A DNA stretch of 7,497 bases from NCBI GenBank assembly GCA_003663525.1, contig QMUF01000072.1:1-7497 (forward strand). The letters are read 5' to 3'. How positions within the stretch are numbered: position 1 is the stretch's first letter; every line of letters begins with the position of its first letter. Source of the DNA: Thermococci archaeon (lineage in GTDB: Archaea > Methanobacteriota_B > Thermococci > Thermococcales > Thermococcaceae). The notes beneath the pieces are model-generated. The model worked only from the letters and a program-made list of their open reading frames with translations. It did not search any database and was not told the DNA's origin. Of this stretch, positions 1 through 6,000 are shown piece after piece. Made by a program: the position numbers and the translations under genes.

Positions 1-350
1 CTTCCATGAGCTGTAACAATTACAGGCGCGTTTAACTTTTCTTTTGCAAGAATTCCGGCATAACTTGTGGTTCCAACATAGTGGGCGTGAATAACATCGA
101 ATTTAGTTCTCTTTTGCAGTTTGATTGTTTTGAGTGCCGCCAGAAAAGTAAACAAAATGCCTCTCAAACCAAAGATCTGAGGAACTTTTACTTGATGAAC
201 AAATTCTCTTTCAAATTTTCGAGGTTTGATTGGTCCATAAGTCAATATGTGAACTTCATGTTTCTTTCTTAGTTCTTTAACTAAGTTATTAGTATGGTTA
301 GCAACACCGCCCTTGTGTGGAGGATAATGTCCAATTATCAAAATTTTCAT
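1..350 (-). CDS. GT4-family glycosyltransferase, N-terminal part (runs off the left edge)
   Basis: Reading leftward from ATG at 350-348, 116 codons are visible before the window ends, so the C-terminal, nucleotide-sugar-binding half is missing. The N-terminus (MKILIIGHYPPHKGGVANH) is the usual GT4/GT-B opening: a first beta strand, then a PP..GGV glycine loop and a helix (LVKELRKKHEV). Further along, FDVIHAHYVGT followed by ALAKE-type and VIVTAHGS segments are the classic acceptor-domain strands of this family. Known members move a sugar from a nucleotide-sugar or dolichol donor to glycans or lipids, usually at the cytoplasmic membrane face. The acceptor cannot be told here. The gene lies 34 nt behind a secreted, sequon-rich protein gene on the same strand, which fits a role in surface glycosylation, but this is inference. 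No Shine-Dalgarno is visible before the ATG; a TATA-like GCTTTTTAC at 372-380 would start a leaderless transcript near 350. Confidence 0.88.
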   Translation of the reverse strand, partial: MKILIIGHYPPHKGGVANHTNNLVKELRKKHEVHILTYGPIKPRKFEREFVHQVKVPQIFGLRGILFTFLAALKTIKLQKRTKFDVIHAHYVGTTSYAGILAKEKLNAPVIVTAHG

Positions 351-351
351 G

Positions 352-384
352 AGTAAAAATATAGAAGAGAAGTAAAAAGCCTTT
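352..384 (-). terminator. T-rich 3' end of the secreted-protein gene, possibly also the glycosyltransferase promoter
   Basis: Directly after the stop codon at 385, the minus strand reads GGCTTTTTACTTCTC and then TATATTTTTAC, two T-tracts of five within 33 nt. Oligo-T runs without a hairpin are the usual archaeal termination signal. The first tract also resembles a TATA element (centre near 376) at the right distance for a transcript starting at the ATG at 350. Whether this gap ends one transcript, starts another, or is simply read through cannot be decided from the sequence. Confidence 0.35.
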
Positions 385-1551
385 CTATGGTCTGCCTCTA
401 TCCTTTTCACCGGGTAGGTTCATCCCTCTTATCTTTCCCCTTCCCTGTATGAATGCATCCCTGAACATATTCTTGGCTTGTTCAATGAGCTCCTTGGCTG
501 TGTCATAGTCTCCGCTTTGGATTGCGATTTTTGCACTTTCTACTCTATTTTTTATTTCAGTTACATCTATTCCAGCTTTTTCAAGGAGTTTGATTTTAAC
601 CTCGAGTTTGTAGATTTCTCTTTCAAGTTGGATGTTTACTCTAGCATGCAAAACGTTCTTCCATTCTTTACCGGCCAGTTTGATTATTGCTTCTGCATGT
701 GCTTTGGCAGCTATTGCTTGTCCGTAAGCTTTTCCGTAGTTGCCTTCATTGTAACTTTCGTTGGCTATTTGTATTTCCTTTTCTGCGAGTTCTAAAAGCT
801 TTGGTGCAGCGGGAATGCTTAGGTTATCAAGCATTTCTTTTGCAGTTTCTGTTCTGTTGATCGCAAGTTCTATTGCTTGCCATACCATTTCTGGTGTTAC
901 TTCTAAATTCTCTTCAGTAATGTTTCCGTTTCTAACTCTCTCCCTAACGCGCTCTCTTATTCTTTTAGCTGTTTCATTGTCCATTAATGGGCTTTTGATT
1001 ATTACCACATTTTTTGTTTTTAGCAGTGTTCCAATTATTTCAGTTTGATTGATCAGATTGTTATCTACATACAGGATGAACTTTTTCCCTTCTACGCCTT
1101 TTGCTTGCTTGATGCCTCCAAGATCTCTTCCATGTGCGATAATTATTTTAACGTTTTCAAAGAGCTCTGGGTACTCTTCTAATGCGTGTTTGATGACATC
1201 AAGGTTAGTCCCATACCTGTCCCCACCATACCACCTTACATGCGTAATTCCTAGGTCGTTCAAGTCAGTTTCGTAATCTCTTGAAACAGCATCTGGGCCT
1301 CCTATGATTATGACTTTATCTGGAGCGTAGCTCATTATTTCTGCACTTACATTCGTGTCGTAGACTCCCCAGGGTGTCATGACAACTGTTGCATTTAGGA
1401 CATCAGCGAGGTCTTCTGCAAGGGCCGAATCGGCTTCATTATCACTTACTAATACAACTATTGAAAGATTTGTGTCTGCTTGTGAGAATGGTACTATACT
1501 AACTAAAAGCAATATGCCAAACAACCATGCAAACACTTTTTTCACTACCAT
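385..1551 (-). CDS. Secreted cell-wall-binding-repeat-2-like protein with helical C-terminal domain
   Basis: 388 residues. Residues 1-25 form a signal peptide: VVKK, a hydrophobic core (FAWLFGILLLVSIV), then a likely cleavage after SQA. Residues about 28-190 resemble the cell wall binding repeat 2 (CW_binding_2) fold: alternating strands with IIIGGPDAVS (82-90) and RWYGGDRYGTNLDVI (106-120), both hallmarks of that family. The rest (about 218-370) is charged and helical, with two similar hairpin units around 252-290 and 335-365 (..GNYGKAY.., ..GDYDTAK..), like TPR-style repeats. It ends in a Gly/Arg-rich tail with no second membrane segment, so it is probably released or held by other surface proteins. 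Nine N-X-S/T sequons (N28, 53, 67, 168, 192, 210, 232, 243, 264) suggest heavy N-glycosylation. The ATG has a strong SD (GAGGTGAT, 5 nt away). Ligand and role are unknown. Confidence 0.88.
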   Translation of the reverse strand: MVVKKVFAWLFGILLLVSIVPFSQADTNLSIVVLVSDNEADSALAEDLADVLNATVVMTPWGVYDTNVSAEIMSYAPDKVIIIGGPDAVSRDYETDLNDLGITHVRWYGGDRYGTNLDVIKHALEEYPELFENVKIIIAHGRDLGGIKQAKGVEGKKFILYVDNNLINQTEIIGTLLKTKNVVIIKSPLMDNETAKRIRERVRERVRNGNITEENLEVTPEMVWQAIELAINRTETAKEMLDNLSIPAAPKLLELAEKEIQIANESYNEGNYGKAYGQAIAAKAHAEAIIKLAGKEWKNVLHARVNIQLEREIYKLEVKIKLLEKAGIDVTEIKNRVESAKIAIQSGDYDTAKELIEQAKNMFRDAFIQGRGKIRGMNLPGEKDRGRP

Positions 1552-1556
1552 GGCTT

Positions 1557-1601
1557 ATCACCTCAGTTATAATTAATGAATAACTACTATTTAAGCTTTT
1601 T
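1557..1601 (-). promoter_or_regulatory. Promoter and ribosome-binding site of the secreted-protein gene
   Basis: On the minus strand, A-rich GAAAAAAGCTTAAATAG (1587-1603 region) gives a BRE-like A run and a TATA element GCTTAAATA at 1588-1596. A transcript would start near 1567, leaving a short leader carrying the SD GAGGTGAT (1557-1564) 5 nt before the ATG at 1551. Spacing of TATA, inferred start, SD and ATG is typical for Thermococcales. Confidence 0.6.
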
Positions 1602-1648
1602 TCATGAAATCGTCTTGTTTAGTTTTTGTTTGTTCACTTATCTCCTCC
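1602..1648 (-). other. Near-perfect Shine-Dalgarno followed by an 11-codon GTG reading frame
   Basis: Between asnB and the secreted-protein gene, the minus strand carries GGAGGAGAT (1640-1648), a stronger match to the 16S 3' end than most starts in this window. Two bases later a GTG (1637) opens MNKQKLNKTIS and stops at TGA (1602-1604), just upstream of the next gene's TATA box. No larger gene is attached in any frame. It could be a minicistron, the remains of a lost gene start, or chance. The very short spacing argues against efficient use of this GTG. Confidence 0.2.
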
Positions 1649-1661
1649 GAGAAAACTTTTT

Positions 1662-1695
1662 AGTGTTAAGAAAGTTAAAAAAGGTTTAAAATCGT
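1662..1695 (-). terminator. T-rich 3' end of asnB
   Basis: After the asnB stop at 1696 the minus strand reads ACCTTTTTTAACTTTCTTAAC, with a run of six T (1677-1682) and further short T-tracts. No stable hairpin is seen, as expected for archaeal oligo-T termination. Confidence 0.4.
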
Positions 1696-3141
1696 TTATC
1701 TTTGTTCAAATACTTCTTTAAAAAGCTTTTTGGCAAATTGGGAAAGTTTGAGCCCTTCTTGTTTAGCAATTTTTGTAAGGAGTTTTTGAGCATTAGTGCC
1801 ATATTGGCAGGCCTTTTTCTCCCTGTATGCAACTTCCTTGAGAAGGCCAAGTTCAAGAGCAACTTCTCTTAAAATTGCTTTTCTGGTTCCGTTGTTGATT
1901 TTATATTTCTTAGGCACTCTGAGACTGGTTCTAACTAAGTTAAGGTCCAAGAAAGGAAATCTCCCTTCCACACCATTAAGCATGGCAATCTTATCATCTC
2001 TTGCAAGGTTTTTCTCCCCCATCTTAATTAGATCTTTTTCCATAAGTGAGGGGTTAGTGATGTATTTTGCATATCCACCAAAAAGTTCATCGGCCCCTTG
2101 GCCACTTAGAAGAATTTTTGTCCCATCTTCAGCTGCAAGTTTTGTTGCAAAATACATTGGGATTCCTATTGCGAGGTTCATGGCATTTGGTTCTTCTACT
2201 GCGAACATAACGGGATAAATAGCTTCTTTTACCTTCTCTAGATCAAATACATATTCTTTTAGTGTTAAGTCCAGTTGCTCACTAACTTTTCTAGCCCATT
2301 CTAAGTCGGGACTTCCCTCAGCCCCTGCAGTGTAAAGTATAACTTCCTTTGAATATTTTTTTGCAATGAGGGCAATTAAGGAACTATCCAGACCTCCAGA
2401 AAATAGTACTCCCATCCTTTTACTACTTCTTAGCTTTGTGGAATAATCTAAACCCTTTTGGATGCCTAGTTTGGCTTGTTCATAATTGAATAATTTTCCT
2501 TTTAGTTCTAGAGGACTTAAAAGCTCAAGAACCTCGATTCTACTTGCAGAAATTTTTATAAGTGTTCCTGGTTTTACAGGAATTGCGATTTCTCCTATTT
2601 TCCATAATACTTTCTTTTCAGAGGCAAAAAAACCGTTTGGGGAATAATATAATGGCCTAATCCCTATTGGATCCCTAAAGAGGTAAATATTTTCCTTATC
2701 GGAAAATGCAACTGCATAATCACCGTTAAGAGCCATCATTAATTCACTTACAGCTTGAGATATGGGTTTATTCATCTCAATCAAAAACTCTAAGAAACGT
2801 AAAATCACCTCGGTATCTACATTGCTTTCAAATTCAACTCCCTTACTTTCCAGAAGTTCTCTTATCTGTTTGTGATTGTAGATTTCGCCATTATGAACCA
2901 AGACAAATTCATTGTAAAAAGGTTGAGTGAAGGATTTCGAGCCAGTCATAGCAAGACGACACTGTAAGAGCCCAATATCCCCATTGGGGATTTCATTCAC
3001 TTCAGAAAAGTCTTCACTTTTTAATACTCCTCTATTAGTCCAAACCCCAAAGGAATCTCTTCCTCTATGTTGCCCGGATTTTATCATCGTTATTAATTTG
3101 GATTTTATGTTTTTGTCTCTTCCTCCCGCTATTAGGCACAT
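1696..3141 (-). CDS. asnB: Asparagine synthetase, glutamine-hydrolysing (AsnB-type)
   Basis: 481 residues. It converts aspartate, glutamine and ATP to asparagine in the cytosol. The N-terminal class II glutaminase domain (about 1-200) has nucleophile Cys2 (MCLIAGG), HRGRDSFGVW (25-34), R62 in LQCRLAM, the oxyanion segment HNGEIYN (83-89) and D109 (NVDTE). The C-terminal synthetase domain has the pyrophosphate loop SGGLDSS (248-254), SGQGADELFGGY (346-357) with the catalytic Glu352, RDDKIAMLNGVEGRFPFLD and the late RKAILRE...KKACQYG segment. The longest frame starts at GTG 3150, but ATG 3141 is the right start: Cys must follow Met directly so that Met removal frees it, and the SD GGTGAG overlaps that GTG. 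HRGRD replaces the usual HRGPD. A relative that amidates a different substrate cannot be excluded, but every catalytic motif is present. Confidence 0.93.
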   Translation of the reverse strand: MCLIAGGRDKNIKSKLITMIKSGQHRGRDSFGVWTNRGVLKSEDFSEVNEIPNGDIGLLQCRLAMTGSKSFTQPFYNEFVLVHNGEIYNHKQIRELLESKGVEFESNVDTEVILRFLEFLIEMNKPISQAVSELMMALNGDYAVAFSDKENIYLFRDPIGIRPLYYSPNGFFASEKKVLWKIGEIAIPVKPGTLIKISASRIEVLELLSPLELKGKLFNYEQAKLGIQKGLDYSTKLRSSKRMGVLFSGGLDSSLIALIAKKYSKEVILYTAGAEGSPDLEWARKVSEQLDLTLKEYVFDLEKVKEAIYPVMFAVEEPNAMNLAIGIPMYFATKLAAEDGTKILLSGQGADELFGGYAKYITNPSLMEKDLIKMGEKNLARDDKIAMLNGVEGRFPFLDLNLVRTSLRVPKKYKINNGTRKAILREVALELGLLKEVAYREKKACQYGTNAQKLLTKIAKQEGLKLSQFAKKLFKEVFEQR

Positions 3142-3173
3142 TTCTCTCACCGGCTTTTTTTAAGTAAGAAAAA

Positions 3174-3187
3174 GCTAAAAACTTTCC
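3174..3187 (-). promoter_or_regulatory. asnB: asnB promoter (BRE/TATA)
   Basis: Minus strand GGAAAGTTTTTAGC has a purine/A-rich BRE followed by a TATA-like TTTTTA centred near 3179. A start about 26 nt downstream (near 3153) gives a leader of roughly 12 nt containing the SD GGTGAG before ATG 3141. This places the transcript start next to the upstream GTG, another reason to reject that codon. Confidence 0.5.
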
Positions 3188-3198
3188 TTGTTTTTCCC

Positions 3199-3220
3199 TG
3201 TAAAAGGGTTCACTTTTGCA
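3199..3220. promoter_or_regulatory. Imperfect palindrome upstream of the asnB promoter, candidate operator
   Basis: TGTAAAAG (3199-3206) and CTTTTGCA (3213-3220) are inverted repeats matching at 7 of 8 positions, separated by GGTTCA. The site sits 12 nt upstream of the asnB BRE/TATA, where archaeal activators of the Lrp/AsnC kind commonly bind. It does not match the regulator motifs I know from Thermococcales, so the binding protein is not named. Confidence 0.35.
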
Positions 3221-3296
3221 ACTCATGAATGAACGGAAATTTGTTGGGAGTGAGATTTATTGAATTTGGGTTAATTCACAGATATGATAATGTTCA

Positions 3297-3362
3297 TGAG
3301 ATCTGACCTCTTCCCCGTCCTGAAGGGCGAGGCTTTCAAAAGAAAATGTAATTTTGAGATCT
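3297..3362. repeat. 8-bp direct repeat TGAGATCT flanking the orphan transposon-end hairpin
   Basis: TGAGATCT occurs at 3297-3304 and again at 3355-3362, on either side of the omega-RNA-like hairpin. IS200/IS605 elements do not duplicate their target, so this is not an expected target-site duplication. It may be chance in AT-rich DNA, or a trace of how the element decayed. Confidence 0.3.
3303..3340 (-). mobile_element. Orphan right end of an IS200/IS605 (TnpB-type) element, omega-RNA-like hairpin
   Basis: The minus strand reads GAAAGCCTCGCCC, TTCAGGACGGGG, AAGAGGTCAG. This closely follows, from memory, the conserved 3' end of IS1341/TnpB-type elements in Thermococcales and other archaea (a GCCTCGCCC..GGGCGGGGAGGAGGTCAG pattern), which is also the 3' scaffold of the TnpB guide RNA. 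Outer pairing is GCCTC with GAGGT; inner pairing is CGCCCT with AGGACG around a two-base loop, with one C-A mismatch where intact copies usually have G. No tnpA or tnpB lies in this window, and no left end is recognised between here and the minD stop. It is therefore a solo end or decayed remnant. As a guide RNA, its scaffold would end near 3303 and the guide would be the following minus-strand bases (3302 down to about 3285). Confidence 0.65.
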
Positions 3363-3368
3363 TTAAAT

Positions 3369-4082
3369 TCATTCTCCTCTTTCAAATCTTTGTGCAAGCT
3401 CAATTATTGCTTGACTTGCTTTTGTTTTTGGGTTATATATTACAACCGGTACTCCTTCTAGAGTTGCTTCTCTAACTGTTGAGTCCTCTGGAACAACTCC
3501 TAAAAGGGGAAACTCCATTAGATCTTCTGCTATGTCGGGAGAGATGCCATTTTTTTGGGATTCATAACGGTTGAGAATGAATCCCAAAACTTTTTTGCCG
3601 GCTTTCTTTAGGATCGCTCCTACTTTCATTGTGTCGCTTATACTGGCTATATCTGGATTTGTTACTAGCACTATTTCGTCACCGCCAAATATAACACTCA
3701 AAGCATCCATTTGCAATCCTGCAGGACAGTCTATGATTACATAGTCAAAATCCTCTTTTATTTTAGGAATGATTTCAGGGAAGTTTCGAGGATCAGCTTT
3801 GGCCACGTGTTCCCAGTCAAGGGCTCCAGGAATTAAATATACGAACTCATATCTGGTAGTGTGGATTGCCTCCTTAATCTCTATCTCTCCCATTAAAGCG
3901 TCATGAAGAGTCTTGCTTGTGTCCTCTACGCGAAAATATAAGGTTAAATTTGCCATGGTTAAATCTGCATCCACAGCACAGACTTTTTTTCCCAATAGGC
4001 CCAAGGCTATGGATAAATTGCATACTAATGTTGTTTTTCCTGTTCCACCTTTACCGGAGGCTACTGCAATAATTCTTCCCAT
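3369..4082 (-). CDS. minD: MinD/ParA-family P-loop ATPase (archaeal MinD paralogue)
   Basis: 237 residues from ATG 4082. The deviant Walker A KGGTGKTT (11-18) carries the signature Lys11 and Lys16. Asp40 in VDADLTMANL is the switch I catalytic residue, Asp118 in VIIDCPAGL is Walker B, and Asn171 in FILNRY gives adenine specificity. The overall sequence follows Pyrococcus MinD closely (PGA.DWEHV.KADPR, TDTMKVG-like helix, ATLEGVPVV). Bacterial MinD dimerises on ATP and binds membrane; in archaea the MinD paralogues have largely unknown partners and have been linked to positioning of surface machinery. The tail (IIELAQRFERGE) is short, with no clear membrane-targeting amphipathic helix. No MinC or MinE-like gene is near. 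The longer frame from TTG 4097 is rejected because the SD (GGGGGG, 4090-4095) lies inside it, 7 nt before the ATG. Confidence 0.9.
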   Translation of the reverse strand: MGRIIAVASGKGGTGKTTLVCNLSIALGLLGKKVCAVDADLTMANLTLYFRVEDTSKTLHDALMGEIEIKEAIHTTRYEFVYLIPGALDWEHVAKADPRNFPEIIPKIKEDFDYVIIDCPAGLQMDALSVIFGGDEIVLVTNPDIASISDTMKVGAILKKAGKKVLGFILNRYESQKNGISPDIAEDLMEFPLLGVVPEDSTVREATLEGVPVVIYNPKTKASQAIIELAQRFERGE

Positions 4083-4089
4083 GATCGTT

Positions 4090-4130
4090 CCCCCCAATAA
4101 AATTCTCCTAAACCTTTATGAACTTTTACC
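4090..4130 (-). promoter_or_regulatory. minD: minD promoter and G-rich ribosome-binding site
   Basis: Minus strand GGTAAAAGTTCATAAAGG (4113-4130) offers a BRE-like GTAAAAG and TATA-like TTCATAAA, and a run of six G (4090-4095) serves as SD for ATG 4082. The predicted start from this TATA falls near 4092, inside the SD. The alternative TTTATAAGC (4135-4143), which overlaps the TATA of the opposite gene, would give a start near 4114 and a full leader. Either is possible. Confidence 0.4.
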
Positions 4131-4177
4131 AAAAGCTTATAAACAGAGAGGCTAAGTTGAGGCGCCATGAGGGGTGA
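4128..4177 (+). promoter_or_regulatory. Promoter and ribosome-binding site of the PIN-ATPase gene
   Basis: ACCAAAAG (4128-4135) followed by CTTATAAA (4136-4143) is an excellent Thermococcales BRE/TATA. A transcript would start near 4166, leaving a 17-nt leader with SD GGGGTGA (4171-4177) 5 nt before ATG 4183. The TATA core GCTTATAAAC is close to the start region of the divergent minD gene, so the two promoters share about 85 bp. Confidence 0.65.
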
Positions 4178-4182
4178 GAAAA

Positions 4183-5991
4183 ATGAAAGTATTTGTTGCT
4201 GATACGAGTGTAATAGTGGATGGGAGGCTGACACAGTATTTAGAGGGAATTAATGAGAAAGTTAAGGTGGTTATTCCAGAAGCTGTTGTGGCTGAAATAG
4301 AACATCAGGCTAATGAGGGGAAGGCTATTGGGCATACTGGATTAGAGGAATTAAAAAAGCTTAGAAATTTAGCTGAAAATGAGAGAATTCTTCTGGAATT
4401 TTATGGTGAGAGACCAGACCTCTGGCAAATCAGGAGAGCAAAATCGGGGGAAGTTGACCATATAATAAGAGAAGTAGCCAGAGAACTAAATGCTATTCTC
4501 ATAACAGGTGATCAAGTACAAAGGGATGTTGCAATAGCGAAGGGTGTTGAGGTAATTTATCTTGAAGCTAAAAAAGAGATAAAACACCGTCTTGAAGACT
4601 TTTTTGATGAGCATACTATGAGTGTCCATCTAAAGGGAGGTATAACGCCCTTGGCCAAAAAAGGAAAACCCGGTCAGTGGAGGCTTGTTCCTATTGGAGA
4701 TGAGGGGCTCGTGGATGAGGAACTTGAGAAAATTGCTGATGATATTGTTGAACGAGCTAGGAGAGACCCGGAGTCATTTATAGAGCTTGATGAACCAGGG
4801 GCAACAGTGGTGCAGTTAAGGAATTACCGCATAGTCATAGCAAAACCTCCATTTGCTGATAGGATAGAAATTACTGCAGTCAGGCCAATAACCAAGCTGA
4901 GTATTGAAGATTATGAGCTCCCAGAAAAGCTTTTGGAACGCTTAACCGACAAAGCAGAGGGGATAATAATAGCGGGTGCTCCGGGAGAAGGAAAGACAAC
5001 TTTTGCGCAGGCTTTAGCCGAATACTACGCTTCTATGGGCAAGATCGTCAAAACCATGGAAAAGCCAAGAGACCTCCAAGTAAGTGAGGGAATAACCCAG
5101 TATACTGCACTTGGTGGGAGAATGGAAAAAACAGGGGACGTACTCCTCCTTGTAAGGCCAGATTATACGATATTCGATGAGATGAGAAAGACAAGTGACT
5201 TTAAGATTTACGCTGATCTAAGGCTGGCTGGAGTAGGAATGGTAGGTGTTGTACATGCTACAAAGCCTATAGATGCTGTCCAAAGGTTCATTGGGAGAGT
5301 AGAGCTTGGAATGATCCCACAAATAGTTGATACAGTGATATTCATCCGGGCTGGAAATGTAGATAAAGTTCTTACTTTGGAGTATAAGGTTAAAGTCCCC
5401 ACGGGAATGACAGAGGAAGATTTGGCAAGACCGGTGATTGAAGTCAGAGATTTCATGACTGATGAGCTTGAATATGAGATATACACCTATGGCGAAGAAA
5501 TAAGTGTTGTTCCAGTTAAGAAAAAAGAAAAACCACCTGCAATGAAATTAGCTGAAAAGCGGCTTAAGCAGGAAATCAAAAAATTCCTTCCAGATGTTTA
5601 TGCAGAGGTAGAACTTGCAAGCCCGCATAAAGGTATAATATATGCAGATGAATTTGATATCCCAACAATTATCGGTAAAAAAGGAAAGAGAATAACAGAG
5701 ATAGAGAAGAAGCTTGGTATAAGCATTGATGTCAGAAGTTTCGATGAAAAAATGGCTGAAATGCCAACAGAGAAAATATCGGTTGAAGTAGAAGAAAAGA
5801 AAAAGCAAATACTACTTGCAGTCTCACCAGATTTTGCAAAGAAGCCTCTTAAGTTCTTTGCAGGTGAACAGTACATCTTTACTGCAACACCATCTAGAAA
5901 GGGTCTAGTTAAGGTTAATAAGAGTACTCCTATTGGTAGAGAACTTAGAAGGGTTTTAGAAGCCGGGATAGATATTTGGGCTTCTCCTTGA
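4183..5991 (+). CDS. PIN domain - VirB11/PilT-like ATPase - KH domain protein (PINA-type)
   Basis: 602 residues. An N-terminal PIN nuclease fold (about 1-130) has acidic residues D7 (VADTSVIVDG), E38, D92 and D110/D115 (ITGDQVQRD). The ATPase core (about 205-420) has Walker A GAPGEGKTT (K271), Walker B YTIFDEMR (D332, E333) and a His box GVVHATKP (H358), as in secretion-type hexameric ATPases. A KH domain (about 480-545) has the GXXG loop IGKKGKRI (497-504). This order matches the archaeal PIN-ATPase family, whose Sulfolobus member PINA is a hexameric Holliday-junction branch-migration ATPase working with Hjc/Hjm; an RNA role has also been proposed for the family. DNA-repair function here is inference. 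No transmembrane segment is seen, so it is cytosolic. The start is ATG 4183 rather than GTG 4174, because the SD GGGGTGA covers that GTG. Confidence 0.9.
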   Translation: MKVFVADTSVIVDGRLTQYLEGINEKVKVVIPEAVVAEIEHQANEGKAIGHTGLEELKKLRNLAENERILLEFYGERPDLWQIRRAKSGEVDHIIREVARELNAILITGDQVQRDVAIAKGVEVIYLEAKKEIKHRLEDFFDEHTMSVHLKGGITPLAKKGKPGQWRLVPIGDEGLVDEELEKIADDIVERARRDPESFIELDEPGATVVQLRNYRIVIAKPPFADRIEITAVRPITKLSIEDYELPEKLLERLTDKAEGIIIAGAPGEGKTTFAQALAEYYASMGKIVKTMEKPRDLQVSEGITQYTALGGRMEKTGDVLLLVRPDYTIFDEMRKTSDFKIYADLRLAGVGMVGVVHATKPIDAVQRFIGRVELGMIPQIVDTVIFIRAGNVDKVLTLEYKVKVPTGMTEEDLARPVIEVRDFMTDELEYEIYTYGEEISVVPVKKKEKPPAMKLAEKRLKQEIKKFLPDVYAEVELASPHKGIIYADEFDIPTIIGKKGKRITEIEKKLGISIDVRSFDEKMAEMPTEKISVEVEEKKKQILLAVSPDFAKKPLKFFAGEQYIFTATPSRKGLVKVNKSTPIGRELRRVLEAGIDIWASP

Positions 5992-6000
5992 CTTCTTTTT
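5992..6000 (+). terminator. T-tract after the PIN-ATPase gene
   Basis: Right after the stop codon the plus strand reads CTTCTTTTT, a short oligo-T terminator without hairpin. It ends exactly where the opposite-strand C/D sRNA ends. Confidence 0.4.

Noticed and set aside
81..272. Plus-strand frame opposite the glycosyltransferase
   Set aside because: The minus strand carries clear GT4 motifs; this frame has no family features and is a shadow.
1049..1276. Plus-strand frames opposite the secreted-protein gene (also at 478-795, 761-1048 and 1379-1576)
   Set aside because: They are antisense shadows of a well-supported signal-peptide protein, with no SD and no family features.
3142..3150. GTG start for asnB giving an MRE- extension before MCLIAG
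   Set aside because: It would block the N-terminal Cys nucleophile, and the GTG is part of the SD GGTGAG.
3284..3306. ATGATAA, exactly 12 nt, then CTGA on the plus strand, like a C'/D half of a second C/D sRNA
   Set aside because: No box C, D' or terminal stem can be found at the right distances upstream, and ATGATAA departs from the consensus. One half-match is expected by chance.
3284..3475. Plus-strand frame of 63 residues (starting MIMFMRSDLF) across the orphan transposon end and the minD 3' end
   Set aside because: The SDLFPVLKGEAF part is just the translated complement of the omega-RNA hairpin, and the rest is antisense to minD. No SD or promoter fits.
4083..4097. TTG start for the MinD-like gene giving an MGGTI- extension
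   Set aside because: The codons after it (GGG GGA) are the ribosome-binding site; ATG 4082 matches the family N-terminus MGRII.
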